The notes: a model not told the origin generated them from the letters alone. A stretch of DNA of 64,000 nucleotides from Dermatophagoides farinae (GCF_024713945.1 NC_134680.1:6941501-7005500), one strand, 5' to 3'. Positions 31,901-37,867 are shown, counted from the stretch's first letter. Made by a program: numbers and translations.

Positions 31901-33887
31901 AACATCACAAGGACCAATGCAAATTCAATTGAATAGTAGTGATCTCACTGGTTATGGTACTATTGGTGGTGGTCATCCACATCATATTGATCATACAATG
32001 GCCAATACTGCCACCACCACATATCATCTAGTGGGACCTGATGGAACGCTCATTTCGGTATGTTTGTTTATTTTTGCTTCTTTCAAATTCCCGATTCTTA
32101 ATTGATTGATGGATTGATTGATCGATTCATTCATTTATTCTTTCAATCATCAATTGATTATTCACTATTGTCAAAATTTCTTTTCAATTTTTCGGAACAA
32201 TTCAATTCTTTGTGTGTGTGTGCGTTTTAGCATCGTCCCAAAAAACGATATTGCTCACAGTGTATGTGTTTGGATTATTTCCAGAGAGGATTATATCTCG
32301 GCAAACAAAAAAAAATTCAAAAAGCTTTGATAACCGAACACAGAAAAATGTGAAGAAAAGAAAAATCTTTTGTGTGCCACAGCAAAATGAATGAAGCAAA
32401 AAAAAAAAAAAAATGATAACTTTTTCTTTACTGAAATAATTCTGTGTGTGAAAGTAAAAAAAGAATGAATTGAATAGAAAATTATTGAAATCGATCATTC
32501 AAAAAAAATTCGATAGAAATTTTGATTTTTTCCATTTTTCAATGAATTCTAAAAGGGCGACAAATGAAACACAATAGAATCGAAAACAAAAAGAATTTTA
32601 AATTTTCCCCCACCACCCTCTGCAAATTGATTCAATTCTCGAATCATTTTGCAGAAAAAGAAAATTGAATTGATTGAAAGCGAAAGTAGAAAATGAAAAA
32701 AATGATAATGAAAAATATGAATGTCAGATTTCAATACATTTTTATTATTTTGGAAACAAAATTTTTAAATTCCACACACACACACACAAAATTCAGTGAT
32801 TCTCAAACATTTTTTTGTTTATTTGGTCCTAAGGATGATTCTCGCTAATTTTATGTGATTCGCGATCATTGACATTGTAGCTTTTTCTTATTCCAGTTTC
32901 ATTATTGTTATTACACACGTATACAGCCAAGAAATAGTCATCATTTTGTAACCAATTTTTTTTGTCCAGGATTTCCTTTCTTTTGCCATTTAGTAGCTAA
33001 GTATAAGTTTGTCCCTGTTGTTTTTTTTTGTTAAATTTTCTTCATTTTCCAATGAACAGAAAAAATGTTTGCCAAAGTTATTTCTTATAGTTAGGTTTGA
33101 TGACAAAGAATAAATGCTTGACTTGCAATTTTTCTTTTTTTTTGTCTGCAAATTATGTTCAGTTTTCCCAATTCTCTGCTGGGCCATTTTCGCCTATGTT
33201 TGTGGGTGAGTTGCAACCGATTGAAACCCGTTAGGATGTGAGTGTATCGACATCATTGATTGGCAACATAATGGGTTGCTGGTGGTGGTTGTTTGAAATC
33301 CTTTCGAAAAAAGCAAATAAAAAATTAAATTTCTTCATTTTTATTTGTTTACATTGATGTTCGGGTGCATTTGATGTCCTGATATTTGATTTGTTTCAAT
33401 TGCCCTTTCTTCTCTCTCTCTTATGAACTCAGAAGTAGCATACTTTTTTGTACAATCTCGGGTCCCGTGGGCAGTTTCTACTATTTTGTTGCTTCTCTCT
33501 CTGTGCTGTGCACTGAATTACCGTATCTATATATTATTTATCCTTTCCTTTCTATTCTTGCAACTCTGATTAAAACTTGTGTTTTTTTTACAGTCATCGA
33601 ATTCTCCACCATCATCAACAACGGTAATATCGCCATCAAATGGCCCGATTGGTGCTGGTGGTGGTGGTGGCCTCATTCCACCACTTCCGCCATTACGAAG
33701 TATAATGCCACAGGGACCATCATCAACATCATCAGTATCAACATTGCAACAACAACAACAACAACCACCACCACTGCCATCATCATCATCAATAGCAGCA
33801 ACGGCTACGAGTGGTGGATCGATGACCACATTTTTGCCGGCCATTACCGAAGAGCCACCAATCACTCCTATTGGCCATCTTGTCTAA
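1589..33887 (+). CDS. Nephrin / Sticks-and-stones / Hibris-type cell adhesion receptor, 5'-incomplete, 19 exons
   Basis: This is a single-pass adhesion receptor of the nephrin family, whose members bind Neph1/Kirre-type receptors on neighbouring cells in myoblast fusion, eye patterning and nephrocyte slit diaphragms. Exons: 1589-1857, 1916-1976, 3172-3345, 3415-4136, 14051-14090, 14953-15000, 15329-15520, 15584-15688, 16115-16360, 16433-16489, 16577-16858, 16917-17342, 18237-18956, 19359-19480, 21957-22008, 29250-29566, 29641-29992, 31720-32057, 33594-33887. Every junction is GT-AG and phases match, giving 1604 residues plus stop. Numbering from 1591, the order is Ig1 1-108, Ig2 110-242, Ig3 243-340, Ig4 341-437, Ig5 438-536, Ig6 537-637, Ig7 638-731, Ig8 732-873, Ig9 874-1003, FN3 1004-1112, transmembrane about 1138-1160, then a basic stop-transfer segment and a tail of about 440 residues. 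Nine Ig plus FN3 separates it from the five-Ig Kirre family. The signal-peptide exon is missing. Introns 4 and 15 each carry a retrotransposon. I cannot tell sns from hbs orthology. Confidence 0.9.
1977..3171 (+). other. Nephrin-type gene intron 2
   Basis: Intron of 1195 bases from gtgagt to an ATGTAG acceptor at 3170-3171. It is low-complexity, with poly-T near 2002-2021 and a (CA)n tract near 2064-2080. No additional exon was seen. Confidence 0.7.
3172..4136 (+). CDS. Nephrin-type gene exons 3-4: Ig2, Ig3 and first part of Ig4
   Basis: Exon 3172-3345 opens Ig2 (SVTIECLVTGGKPPAQIKWF). Exon 3415-4136 carries the rest of Ig2 (PYKCEAVHP), all of Ig3 (LKLDCRARGGNP ... VYRCVSS) and the first strands of Ig4 (VVSVSCRTEPSNPAAQISW), ending NITITITNQ in phase 0. 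Inter-domain linkers end in the family-typical YPP and FGP. The second half of Ig4 lies 9.9 kb downstream because intron 4 carries a BEL/Pao element. Confidence 0.92.
4137..6679 (+). other. Intron 4 of the nephrin-type gene, left of the retrotransposon
   Basis: AT-rich intronic DNA with (GAT)n, (ACA)n and (CA)n tracts. Long open stretches such as 5271-5759 are phenylalanine/lysine-rich translations of poly-T and poly-A sequence and show no domain. Nothing else was seen. Confidence 0.7.
6680..6912 (+). repeat. 5' LTR of the BEL/Pao element
   Basis: 233 bases with TG...CA ends. It contains a 10-base palindrome GAGCGCGCTC at 6714-6723, (CA)n tracts and an AATAAA signal at 6864-6869. The first ~65 and last ~55 bases are identical to the 3' LTR apart from one substitution near 6872; most differences lie in the centre. 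Confidence 0.92.
7037..12433 (+). CDS. BEL/Pao gag-pol polyprotein, intact, 1798 residues
   Basis: One frame encodes the capsid and enzymes for reverse transcription and integration. The first ATG in the open frame is at 7037. Residues from that start: Gln/Asn-rich linker with a threefold 14-residue repeat (241-282); DUF1759-like gag region from about 306; three zinc-binding modules about 522-585, including CYRCAGKGHGTRDC; aspartic protease with DSGS near 654; Pao-type RT with YVDD at 1044-1047; RNase H with FCDAS near 1210; integrase with an HHCC region before the core triad D1527, D1583, E1621 (37 residues between the last two). No stop, frameshift or missing catalytic motif was seen, so it may still be functional. 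Gag and pol are fused without frameshift or readthrough, as is usual in this superfamily. Confidence 0.95.
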   Translation: MSANEENLAGLLSQRKSYRAAITRAYNQLRSNGTMPSLESAATLQSEYAEITLQLADLNHEDDSDYMEKINLVIDFISLYHSVDRQTSRQTMSLTARNRCQVKIEQLDKLVEKFPTRNGLLDDLHEKLENMSIESTSQSMSSARSNVLSPLAVVTTPSPSISSRFQSVHSDHASQTANGHSFTALHRQNVTFGFGNRPTPPIIDTLPNHEDIQSQNGFQIQQPLLQTSPLVSYQQPYFTGNNMFNPQQQPYQVPNNMFNPQQQPYQVPNNMFNRQQQPYQVPNNIQNEVNPYVSTDIKIKSEEVQKFDGTAANWPDFKDAVEELIINNKQVPTLGSKFRRLMKLLPPLAQKRIRGEKSNPDFQRILNVLDEIYGSPALVMKELGQNIQSLPFLRLDSHHSYFTKFYETMVDIKGIDLNEGDSRTIIGKILGKMDPEHRRRAFHSPSQSITDEKKRIDKLYEYFRQITQDDLLINQMSNIGVNRQQQGNESKFNNKFNRQSDQRKTLAATSSDNGSTSDYKPKCIFCGQFHLHIHCPMSYDQKMLVLNKEKRCYRCAGKGHGTRDCTRIFKCNKCGSNHQSYLCKGTASGSQHPSNQTAVKTLMTSENQPSTSSEQPVQNDETVTSALARSESASQYLQTLTTVINGTKTRVIFDSGSEISFITNKLVNRLNLPRIKNKPICVNGYGGQRGRYIGHYYTTLQLPDRDGSLSEFKLIVDDTVAHFNFNVLPTTVQNQVNDEYNIDFKDENISVDILFGNNDKNRLKCLVADKAYNDSLLIGKTSLGYIVHGRSDDYRSNIVACLSEIHDPPIDMLINPEDERAMQEFINGFIKDGILYDTNERIYRIKFPFISNSVVNSNFNNAKRLLVSKKSSLSNAEFNDYNDLIKELETNKIVVKCNIQPNEGYHMPHSVVVRKLDSEKTTTKKRLVFNASNGNNNLNQAIFKGITTWCLPRSLLHFRLRNIAIIADIKAAFHNVHIQSDHQKYVKFLWYDNNKNDIECYKFLRLPFGLTSSPFILNVVIDHHIKKYKNKFPEIVAAINSNLYVDDLVHSVNSKAEAIKFHNVSSEIFKDASMQLRKWQCSDSDIDNLWSDGLGENKVLGVIWHKNDDTIKISFPLFNFSNDITKRSLLSTLASIYDPMGLLLPSTIQLKFFISELWTRKIDWDDLLPPELHGQARRILTDINKLKSFKLSRKLFNETSTEYDMIIFCDASKKAIGVAVYLSNGAEATYIFGKSKMLKPRKIVTGELLALSAGANLGSALKSMLPINKIIVLSDSKPNVDRLTTDINKFPQCVAVHLYNIRSKIDAVHWVSGKQNPSDALTRGVSFEQLNKLHSLDQKFLEEIYRDSHQFSSLTVKIENPLTINIDVNQSLSYNEWIQLIQQHINDGDDDPLTVLIKLNQQRFLSDLDHFQNTFVDESGIIRCSTRLDNSDLDYDCKNPIFVPNCPFLLSLLYEIHEKVGHGSEYRTMTEFRETYYTPKLRQKAKKVISRCNICRINKAKPLTVPNGIPPASRVTRSVPFNTTGVDMFEIRHPNKLYGLLFTCFVTRAIHLEPVENASASEVLKALRNFAALRNCPSVIFSDNGTNFKKLGKLLNQCLDQIKIEWHFITPYSPHRGGIWESLIKTTKRAMKSIVWKKDLNSENFRTILYEITAIVNSRPIADMNGSILTPNKLIYGTEIRKPPQPPFKSDVKMDLLTEWRSKQRNVNAAWKVWKDLYLKQLRHFQRNKSKYEYLNIGDRVLIKDHYQNREKWPIGEIIETVPDCKGIIRTYRIKIGNDKITRSNRDVFPLEGGKLAA
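7757..7882 (+). repeat. Three tandem 42-bp repeats within BEL/Pao gag
   Basis: The unit encodes NNMFNPQQQPYQVP. Three head-to-tail copies span 7757-7882, nearly identical; the third has R instead of P after NNMFN. A partial fourth start (NNI) follows. The unit is a multiple of three, so the frame is kept. Confidence 0.92.
12409..12421 (+). promoter_or_regulatory. Candidate polypurine tract of the BEL/Pao element
   Basis: A 13-base all-purine run (AGAAGGGGGAAAA) lies 17 bases before the 3' LTR and overlaps the end of the coding frame. This is the usual place for plus-strand priming, although it is a little farther from the LTR than typical. Confidence 0.5.
12439..12673 (+). repeat. 3' LTR of the BEL/Pao element
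   Basis: 235 bases, TG...CA, with the palindrome GAGCGCGCTC at 12473-12482 and AATAAA at 12625-12630. In sense orientation this poly(A) signal lies inside a host intron and could terminate host transcripts. Confidence 0.92.
12674..14050 (+). other. Intron 4 of the nephrin-type gene, right of the retrotransposon
   Basis: Intronic DNA ending in a TTCTTCTAG acceptor at 14049-14050. It contains (GTT)n, (TG)n near 13810-13830 and (GAT)n near 13972-13991. No exon was recognised. Confidence 0.7.
14051..15000 (+). CDS. Nephrin-type gene exons 5-6: end of Ig4
   Basis: Exon 14051-14090 is only 40 bases and encodes DRNMKMLSCYAVN, supplying the F-strand cysteine of Ig4. Exon 14953-15000 (48 bases) encodes DKISETIVESSVLNVL and runs into the YPP linker. 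Phases (1, 1) join exactly to the neighbours. The intron between contains (CT)n, (CA)n and poly-T tracts. Confidence 0.88.
15329..15688 (+). CDS. Nephrin-type gene exons 7-8: Ig domain 5
   Basis: Exons 15329-15520 and 15584-15688 encode Ig5. The canonical pair is in RLTCTCNGGNP and AMYKCMGEN. Two extra cysteines (TCNGG and NPICTPKW) sit around the B-C region and could form a second disulfide. The domain ends TTLTVHFPP at the next junction. Confidence 0.9.
16115..16489 (+). CDS. Nephrin-type gene exons 9-10: Ig domain 6
   Basis: Exon 16115-16360 (LEILCETGSSNPQSMITWW) and the 57-base exon 16433-16489 encode Ig6. The split falls directly after the F-strand cysteine (ITCQ|AKNQ). The acceptor before 16433 is a weak GAAAG, but phase and domain continuity support it. 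Confidence 0.87.
16577..16858 (+). CDS. Nephrin-type gene exon 11: Ig domain 7, lacking the canonical disulfide
   Basis: One exon encodes a whole Ig-like domain with the usual YKWKRED tryptophan strand and a DSGIYKIYATND F-strand. Both canonical cysteine positions are changed (ESFNQTARGNP and IYKIYATND). There is no cysteine anywhere in this exon. It lies where vertebrate nephrin has a spacer between its sixth and seventh Ig modules; equating the two is my inference. Confidence 0.88.
16917..17342 (+). CDS. Nephrin-type gene exon 12: Ig domain 8 with a Ser/His-rich insertion
   Basis: A single exon encodes Ig8: HLECFIDANPINEHVIQWIR and later SIFECLANNGIGKEV. Between the C and E strands there is a long Ser/His-rich low-complexity insertion (from about 17059 to 17170), built on (CAT)n/(TCA)n repeats, that lengthens the domain by roughly 40 residues over a usual Ig module. 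Confidence 0.9.
17343..18236 (+). other. Nephrin-type gene intron 12
   Basis: Intron of 894 bases from gtaagt to a CTCTCAG acceptor. It is AT-rich with (GTT)n and poly-T runs. Nothing coding was recognised. Confidence 0.7.
18237..18956 (+). CDS. Nephrin-type gene exon 13: Ig domain 9 and fibronectin type III domain
   Basis: The exon encodes Ig9 (AKLICRAQGTPNVTFTWKRE ... YGPYECIARNDLGF) with a long Ser-rich insertion at about 18374-18460. Immediately after comes an FN3 domain: PDSPRSLRVVNVTSGSVMLR, then a TEYIFSVMATNEKGDS segment typical of the FN3 F-G strands. A membrane-proximal FN3 after the Ig array is diagnostic for nephrin/Sns/Hbs as against Kirre/Rst. Confidence 0.92.
19359..22008 (+). 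CDS. Nephrin-type gene exons 14-15: juxtamembrane, transmembrane helix, stop-transfer
   Basis: Exon 19359-19480 ends LFVIICVVCFALLLFNF; exon 21957-22008 continues VVVFYLRARKRRKRYEE. Together they form one hydrophobic helix followed by a strongly basic cytoplasmic anchor. The exon-14 start is the only acceptor (GACAG) between an upstream in-frame stop near 19226 and the helix that keeps the phase, although its polypyrimidine tract is about 70 bases upstream. The 2.5-kb intron between them contains only repeats and poly-T. Confidence 0.82.
22009..23272 (+). other. Intron 15 of the nephrin-type gene, left of the gypsy element
   Basis: AT-rich intron sequence with a (CCAT)n tract near 22876-22894 and (GAT)n just before the insertion point at 23273. 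No exon was recognised. Confidence 0.65.
23273..23395 (+). repeat. 5' LTR of the gypsy element
   Basis: 123 bases starting TGTAACGGCC and ending CTAAAAAT, unusually short for an LTR and without a CA end. It contains the palindrome ACGGCCGT and an ATTAAA poly(A)-like hexamer. The end is set by where identity with the 3' copy stops. Confidence 0.92.
23401..23412 (+). promoter_or_regulatory. Candidate primer-binding site of the gypsy element
   Basis: TGGTGTCAGAAG begins five bases after the LTR and starts with the TGG that pairs with a tRNA 3' CCA end. The tRNA species was not identified. Confidence 0.6.
23415..24512 (+). CDS. Gypsy-element Gag with BEL/Pao-like architecture, 365 residues
   Basis: The open frame starts inside the LTR, but the first ATG after the primer-binding site is at 23415. 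The N-terminal part is helical and charged. The middle (about 23685-23925) has the P-K-L-x-L-x-F-S-G-x-x-x-x-W pattern of DUF1759, found in BEL/Pao gag. The C-terminus at 24237-24425 has three zinc-binding modules: CxxC-x4-H-x4-C, CLRCLKPGHNVKDC, and CxxC-x3-H-x4-C. Spacing matches the BEL/Pao gag at 7037-12433 almost position for position. The frame ends TAA at 24510-24512, six bases after a TTTAAAC slippery site, so Pol is expected as a -1 frameshift product. Confidence 0.9.
   Translation: MNPANLKLLRRQISCLFNRFELNQLILDHETIDKIEKLAEKLAIEHENYFNDEFDEEDLEVNIKISEYTLKMKKLLEFISSAKDESKVKIPKLKLQFSGFKKDWLSFLSLFQEMSQLNNFNIKEKFLLLLSALPERLKNGISLEPNELNFNWLIDFLNNKFGSEEIKESEILSQVEKLNVKSGPTWLIIEKIDKLFIQALNADISFDVREYVFRKKIWSAIPLATANEIKREEDQSVQNILKLLREKVRIEREWKLFQDSRINFSKDSFNSSVKCEICNLKNHQTFKCRNGSVESRKEAVFKKKLCLRCLKPGHNVKDCKSKFKCSFCKGDHASVICKKEKDKKGNVNNLEQASIDTCDSEILNC
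24491..27460 (+). CDS. Gypsy-element Pol: protease, RT, RNase H, integrase; reached by -1 frameshift
   Basis: The frame opens at 24491 after a stop, overlaps gag by 22 bases, and has no ATG near its start, as expected for a frameshift product. Domains in order: aspartic protease with DTGA at 24578; RT with the Ty3/gypsy signatures MAIDYRDLNKIT and FGLVSAPQTFQRMM and YLDD at 25457-25468; RNase H with TTDASDRSFGG and ESDHRPLRWLL; integrase with an HHCC zinc region (HENGHLG ... CSRCEFF), catalytic D at 26630 and 26807 and E at 26915 (exactly D-x35-E), and a C-terminal GPF module. There are no internal stops. It ends TGA at 27458-27460, inside the polypurine tract. Confidence 0.95.
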   Translation, partial: FRDFKLLSPPENLIKIKIKLYEKDLLALYDTGATISAISLKLCNFIKANVQESDKSISLANCVKTKSFGRAIIPVSINGICKEISFEILENLKHSVILGLNCIKSFGLEQRKDLRVYMNDVVIFNEYKSSSNEIQSLENENWSKIVDQFSDLFEGIGKNERIFHSISLTSDKVIRHKIQQIPIHWKVQLKEHIKELKEMKVIKESTSEFRSRIVPIKKKDGTVRMAIDYRDLNKITRHDAFPMPRINDIIIKVSKATIFSKLDLKKGYYNVMMDKDSRKYTAFAFENKLYEFERMPFGLVSAPQTFQRMMEMILGHLEFVECYLDDIIVFSENKKQHENHLKQVFNILRKEKLRLNKEKCEFGKSVIEYLGFKIDSGKRSIISVNKEKILKFPRPSNQQEAKTFVCLANYYRDLIENFSKLALPLYECSNQRKFVWKEEQEKSFMDIKKIIEKDPSVKIPDPNIPFIVTTDASDRSFGGTLSQIIDGEKMPVDFFSRNFNQTQCRYSTYEKEATAIIEALKHWRLFLLGKPFRIESDHRPLRWLLSKRDCSSKLGRMVLKLQEFQIENIDYIKGSDNVLADALSRLQMNLLSSDAEDELDDVIEKDKANFIKKDGRWFFVDKSREREILRLYVKNENERRNILKVVHENGHLGLFKNEEELRRRFWWPFWRKELKAFIKNCSRCEFFKNDDEKTKLPMVPSVLEPLNWCKVGLDFCGPLQVSEAGNKFVILIQDYASKFLLAEAVRDLKSDSLIAWLRHVFGIFGWPKSIVCDRGPQLESRKFKEFCSANNVNIELISLGHHQSNGLVERAIRTVEDMLRTSVLDKKNWDMELPSLVSAYNGSIHHSTKIAPFKLMFGHDMSIPLDLKYNICHKFEDVSDLARKRILENEAAQMKQKCYYDRKIKLEPLFSGDLVLWHQWDHSVGSSKKLNKKWRGPFVIKNRSVTNYEIADKNGNSRWIHHNHLKRFNGDSATPLDTIRNRGRPAHRS
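24500..24703 (+). promoter_or_regulatory. Candidate -1 ribosomal frameshift signal: TTTAAAC plus long-range complementary arms
   Basis: In the gag frame the codons read AT[T TTA AAC] TGT TAA, a canonical X-XXY-YYZ heptamer at 24500-24506. After a 5-base spacer, AGCCCTCCCGAAA (24512-24524) is the exact reverse complement of TTTCGGGAGGGCT (24691-24703), leaving a 166-base loop. Pol lies in the -1 frame as required. The heptamer class is well established; use of a distant pairing as stimulator here is inferred. Confidence 0.85.
27459..27468 (+). promoter_or_regulatory. Polypurine tract of the gypsy element
   Basis: GAGGGGGAGG directly abuts the TGTAAC start of the 3' LTR and overlaps the pol stop codon, the classic plus-strand primer position. 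Confidence 0.88.
27469..27591 (+). repeat. 3' LTR of the gypsy element
   Basis: 123 bases, identical by eye to 23273-23395. ATTAAA is at 27554-27559; no AATAAA is present. Confidence 0.92.
27592..29249 (+). other. Intron 15 of the nephrin-type gene, right of the gypsy element
   Basis: AT-rich intron ending AAATAG before exon 16. It has (GTT)n near 29019-29033 and (GAT)n near 29125-29140. Nothing coding was recognised. Confidence 0.65.
29250..29992 (+). CDS. Nephrin-type gene exons 16-17: proximal cytoplasmic tail
   Basis: Exons 29250-29566 and 29641-29992 are joined in phase 0 across a 74-base intron. The product is low-complexity and rich in Gly, Asn, His and Ser, with a run of nine histidines encoded by CAT/CAC at about 29379-29400. 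Scattered tyrosines (IELYDSNG, GQTEYEMEIS, VHYSTNLRYSS) are possible phosphorylation sites; nephrin-family tails signal through tyrosine phosphorylation, but no known SH2 consensus is exact here. Confidence 0.87.
29993..31719 (+). other. Nephrin-type gene intron 17
   Basis: Intron of 1727 bases containing (TG)11 at 30699-30720, a CTGT-type tract near 30931-30956 and (GTT)n near 31336-31360. No exon was seen. Confidence 0.7.
30699..30720 (+). repeat. (TG)11 microsatellite
   Basis: 22 bases of uninterrupted TG in intron 17 of the nephrin-type gene. Confidence 0.95.
31720..33887 (+). CDS. Nephrin-type gene exons 18-19: distal cytoplasmic tail and stop
   Basis: Exon 31720-32057 (GSDIAPAAFYNAIAAEEDYL then Gln/His-rich) and exon 33594-33887 (Ser/Pro/Gly-rich with proline runs PPLPPL and a QQQQQQPPPLP stretch, possible SH3 or WW ligands). 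The stop TAA is at 33885-33887. The last residues are TPIGHLV; valine-terminal, but without the Ser/Thr at -2 that a class I PDZ ligand needs. Confidence 0.87.
32058..33593 (+). other. Nephrin-type gene intron 18
   Basis: Intron of 1536 bases with a 16-base A run at 32398-32413, (CA)n near 32774-32788 and poly-T tracts, ending TTTTTACAG. No exon was recognised. Confidence 0.7.
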
Positions 33888-35193
33888 AATAAAATCTGTT
33901 CATGTGATGTATATGTTTGTGTGTGTGTGTGTGTTTTATTCCCATTACGGGTTATAAAATAACTAAGGAATACAAACCCAAAAATTTGGAATTGCAATTA
34001 CCGATAGGCCATTACCGCTATGATCGCTATGAACGTAATCGACGAACAACATTTGATCACATGCACAATATACAGTTGCAGAATTTCCATCAAGTAAAGT
34101 AAATTAAGAGAAAAGAGAAAACTTGGAAAAAATATTTCGGGCGCCAAGTTTGACACCAACAGCCAACCAACATAACCAACGAATCGCTTCATTTCTCGCT
34201 TCTCAATTTCCTCGGAAGCATACATTCAGAAGATTTTTTGAAAAACGAAAAAAAGTTGATTTTGATCCACTTACACATTATTAACTCTTTAAAGAAAGTC
34301 TACAATCAATCAATTTTCTTGCCGCCGCCATCGGTTTGGTCGATTCAAATATTATTTCTTTGCGCTTTGTTAAACTTTAAGTTGGCTTTATTTATTCGTC
34401 ATGGAAAGCAAGAAGAAAAGACTCCCACCACCAAGTGTTATTACCCCATCATCCGCCCACTTATTTAGATATTTTTTCGAACGAATTTTCCTGAAAATGC
34501 ACTTGGTGGAATGGCAATGTCACAGCAATTGAAATTTAAAAAATTTTCACATTCCATTCATACAATTTTACAACATTGTACATGCATGAAAATTGATTGG
34601 AATGATTGAAAAGAATTTTTTATTTTTTCAAATCCATTTCATGTGCCTTATTCACAACAACGACAAACCTACTCACTTACTATCTCTCTGAGGATTCATT
34701 TCAAATCACACGACATTACATAGATGACGCCCGAAAAAGAGATTTTAATTTTTTTCGTTTGTTTGTTTTTCGTTCGTTCCACAGAATTGCCATCCCATTT
34801 CCTTGTTGTTTTTTATCTTGTTTTTTTTCTTTTATTTCTGGAACGAATTGTCGCAAACTGTCTATACAAACAAATACTTTGTCCACCAAAAATTAATGAG
34901 ACTAGTCAATAATAGAAAAGATACGACGACAATTTCCATCTTTCAGAATTGACATGAATATTCGTTTTTGTCATTTTTTTTTATTTTATCCATTACATTT
35001 TTTGATATTCAAATTTCCACCCACCCAAACACACACACACACACACACATTACATCTTTTCTTTGATCCATCAGTTTTTTATTTCTATGGCCAATATTAA
35101 TTTTTATGTGCCTCATTCATTTACATAAAATCATCAAAACAAAAAATGTGACTACCACTCTACTACTGTTAGTTTGTACATATATTACCAATG

Positions 35194-35194
<1 letters not shown>

Positions 35195-35225
<31 letters not shown>
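35195..35225 (+). repeat. (CA)n microsatellite, 31 bases
   Basis: Uninterrupted CA run in the 3' region of the nephrin-type gene, the longest dinucleotide repeat noticed in the window. Confidence 0.95.
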
Positions 35226-35228
<3 letters not shown>

Positions 35229-35703
35229 CAATAAACATTATCCCACCGATTCATCAATCAGCAATCAAATTATGAAAAAACCTGAGAAATCTGAAAACAA
35301 ATCTCAATGGCCTTTTTTCATTTTCTCATTTTGATTTCAAGATTTTCATTCTTGGAATCTTTATTCCATTTTTTAGTACAATGAAAATTCATCAGTCTCT
35401 ATGCTTCAGACACCGACAATATTGAAATATTGAAATGAATCGATTCGAACCAACCAACAAATCTCAAATATTATCATCTCCCAACAGTTGAAAACAACAA
35501 CAGTCAAATTGGTCAATCATCCGGATTGATTCGAAATTATTGTTTTATCTTTACAATAGAGCCATTTTATATATTTTTATGATGAATTCAATTCGACTCA
35601 CTACTGATTGATTCATTTGTGTATAATATTTGTAAATATTCATCATGTTTCCTATATGTTGCCAATCTTGTAATGGATTGAATATAAAAAAAATTGATTT
35701 ATC

Positions 35704-35714
35704 AATAAAATAAA
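35704..35714 (+). terminator. Candidate poly(A) signals for the nephrin-type gene
   Basis: Two overlapping AATAAA hexamers at 35704-35709 and 35709-35714, about 1.8 kb after the stop codon, in AT-rich 3'-UTR-like sequence. Confidence 0.45.
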
Positions 35715-37867
35715 ATAATTTTTTTCAAAATTAACTCATCATTTAATCTTAATCCTGGATAAAAGGTGGCGCTACCTTTTTTCGTTTATTTTTCTGTCTG
35801 ATTGATTGATAACTGTCAAATACAACCACGATCCGCTGATCGTTTCAAAATAGAATGAATCTGAATGAATAAATCGAGAAAACGTCGAACATAAACAGAC
35901 GACATTGACCAATTTTCATTTTATCTGTTGGTGAACAAAAGCGAATACATTACACCAATATTGGCGAAAACGATCCAGGAACCAGTATATCTAGTTAAAG
36001 ATTGCATTACTACTATGTGAATGCCTAGCTGATTCTTGTTGACAACGTCGACTGTAGCAACTGATACAAAAGGTGAATGTTCTCTCTCAAAAAAAACAAA
36101 CAGTTCCTGGTTATCAAAATTTATATTTGTTTCGTTATTATTATTAGCTAACAGGAATACTGAAAAAAATCGAAATTTTGCGGTCGTTGTCGTCTCCACA
36201 TACATTCGATTCCAGAAACTTGGTTATTTCTCCTCGGTTTTTTTTTTGGTTCTGTTCATACGACTATAACTCATATCTACATGGCTATTATTGATAATGA
36301 CCATTCATAATAACCAGAATCATCATGCATATTACTACTCCGTTCATCACTTGGTCCTTGAGATTCTTCTTCCAAACCAAAAACATTACACAATGATGAC
36401 GCAATTGTTTGATTATCTCTCTCTGCATTCTTTTTCTATCAAGTTATTTTTGTTGTTGTTCTGGTGACAAGAATTCAATGAAAAGAAGGAAAAGTTATTA
36501 ATAATAATCAACGAAATGTTGTACGTCCAATCCATTTGAATGATGGCTTGATGAAATGAGAGAACAATAATTTCAATTCCATACCGCCACTATTACTGAC
36601 TGACACCCAACTGCTTTGGACATAACAATTTGGCCAAAACAAATGAAAATGAATGAATCAAACTGACAAAAGCCAGTCATGGCAACCATCATCACCACAT
36701 ATTCAATTTTTTTCACTATTTGTGTCTGGTTGTGTTTTTTAAATCTATCTAACCAGAGATCTAGCAATTCGAAATGTTTCATTTCCTTATTTGTGCAGGA
36801 CAAGTGAAGATCGCAGGATGACATATCGACGACAGCAACAACAATCAATTTCATCATCGTTGTATCGTTATTTTCTCATTTTCTCGATGTCAAATTTTCT
36901 AAATGTAAATCACCTATTGACCAATTGATCTGCTGATATTTTATGAATTCCAAGTTCAAATTTCTATATTCAATTTCAACCATTTTTTTCACAACTGCTC
37001 CATATTTCTGTGTCTGTGTCCTGCAACAACAACAACAACAACAACAAAAATATTTGGAATTCCTATTTCCACCATAGTCATCGTCGATCGGTGGATCGAT
37101 GGATAAAACTTCAATATAATATAATCGGATCAGTTTGCTTTTTCAATTGAGAAAATTGAAATGAAAAACCGATTCCGCAACAAACAGAGAAAAAGTTGAA
37201 CTAACAAAAACTATGAAACTTGACCAACTATAGATTGTTGTTGTTATTGCAGGAAATCGATGCTTATTTATAAAAATATCGATCACATCACCATCATCCA
37301 AAAACGTATTACAAGAATTGAAATTGAAGACTGAAAACAATTGAATCGAAATTTTGTCGCTTCCCCCCATTCATTCGACATTACAGTTAAATAATGATTT
37401 TCAATTGTGTATGTGCCATCTGTTTGTCTGTATCATCATGCATCAAGTTGTAAACTACATTTCGTTGGTTCCGACGTTTCTATGATAATTTGATACTTTT
37501 TTCAATATTCACTGTTTTTTCGATGCGAAATTTCAACTCTTTATTTAGAGTAAAATTTTTTTTGTCTACTGAAAAAATCGACCGTTTCGTTGAATTACTA
37601 ATAATGATCATTGATTTTGAATCAAATATTTTCATAGACAGTTTTGCTATTCATTTTATGAATCTATCCTATTCTAATTGTGTATGAATCATTGCTATAT
37701 ATAAATTGTTATTAACATCAATTGCCGATAACGGTCGGTTATCTCATCATTATCATTATTATCGACGAAAGAAGAAAAAACAATTGTTTCAAGGCAATCA
37801 CATTGTAATAATAATAAAAGTCGTTGGAAAATCGTTTTCTTCGTTTTTTTCGAAAACAATTATCACA

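Larger units (their letters stand above)
33888..37867 (+). other. 3' UTR of the nephrin-type gene and intergenic spacer
   Basis: An AATAAA lies at 33888-33893 directly after the stop, and tandem AATAAA hexamers at 35704-35714 follow a TGTAAATATT-type stretch, a plausible distal poly(A) site. The interval also holds (AC)n at 35029-35049, a 31-base (CA)n at 35195-35225 and (CAA)n near 37024-37046. An open, higher-complexity stretch at 33944-34102 is discussed under findings. No other gene was recognised. Confidence 0.55.

Noticed and set aside
33527-33865. 112-codon antisense open frame with Gly and Cys runs
   Set aside because: Shadow of the low-complexity last exon of the nephrin-type gene.
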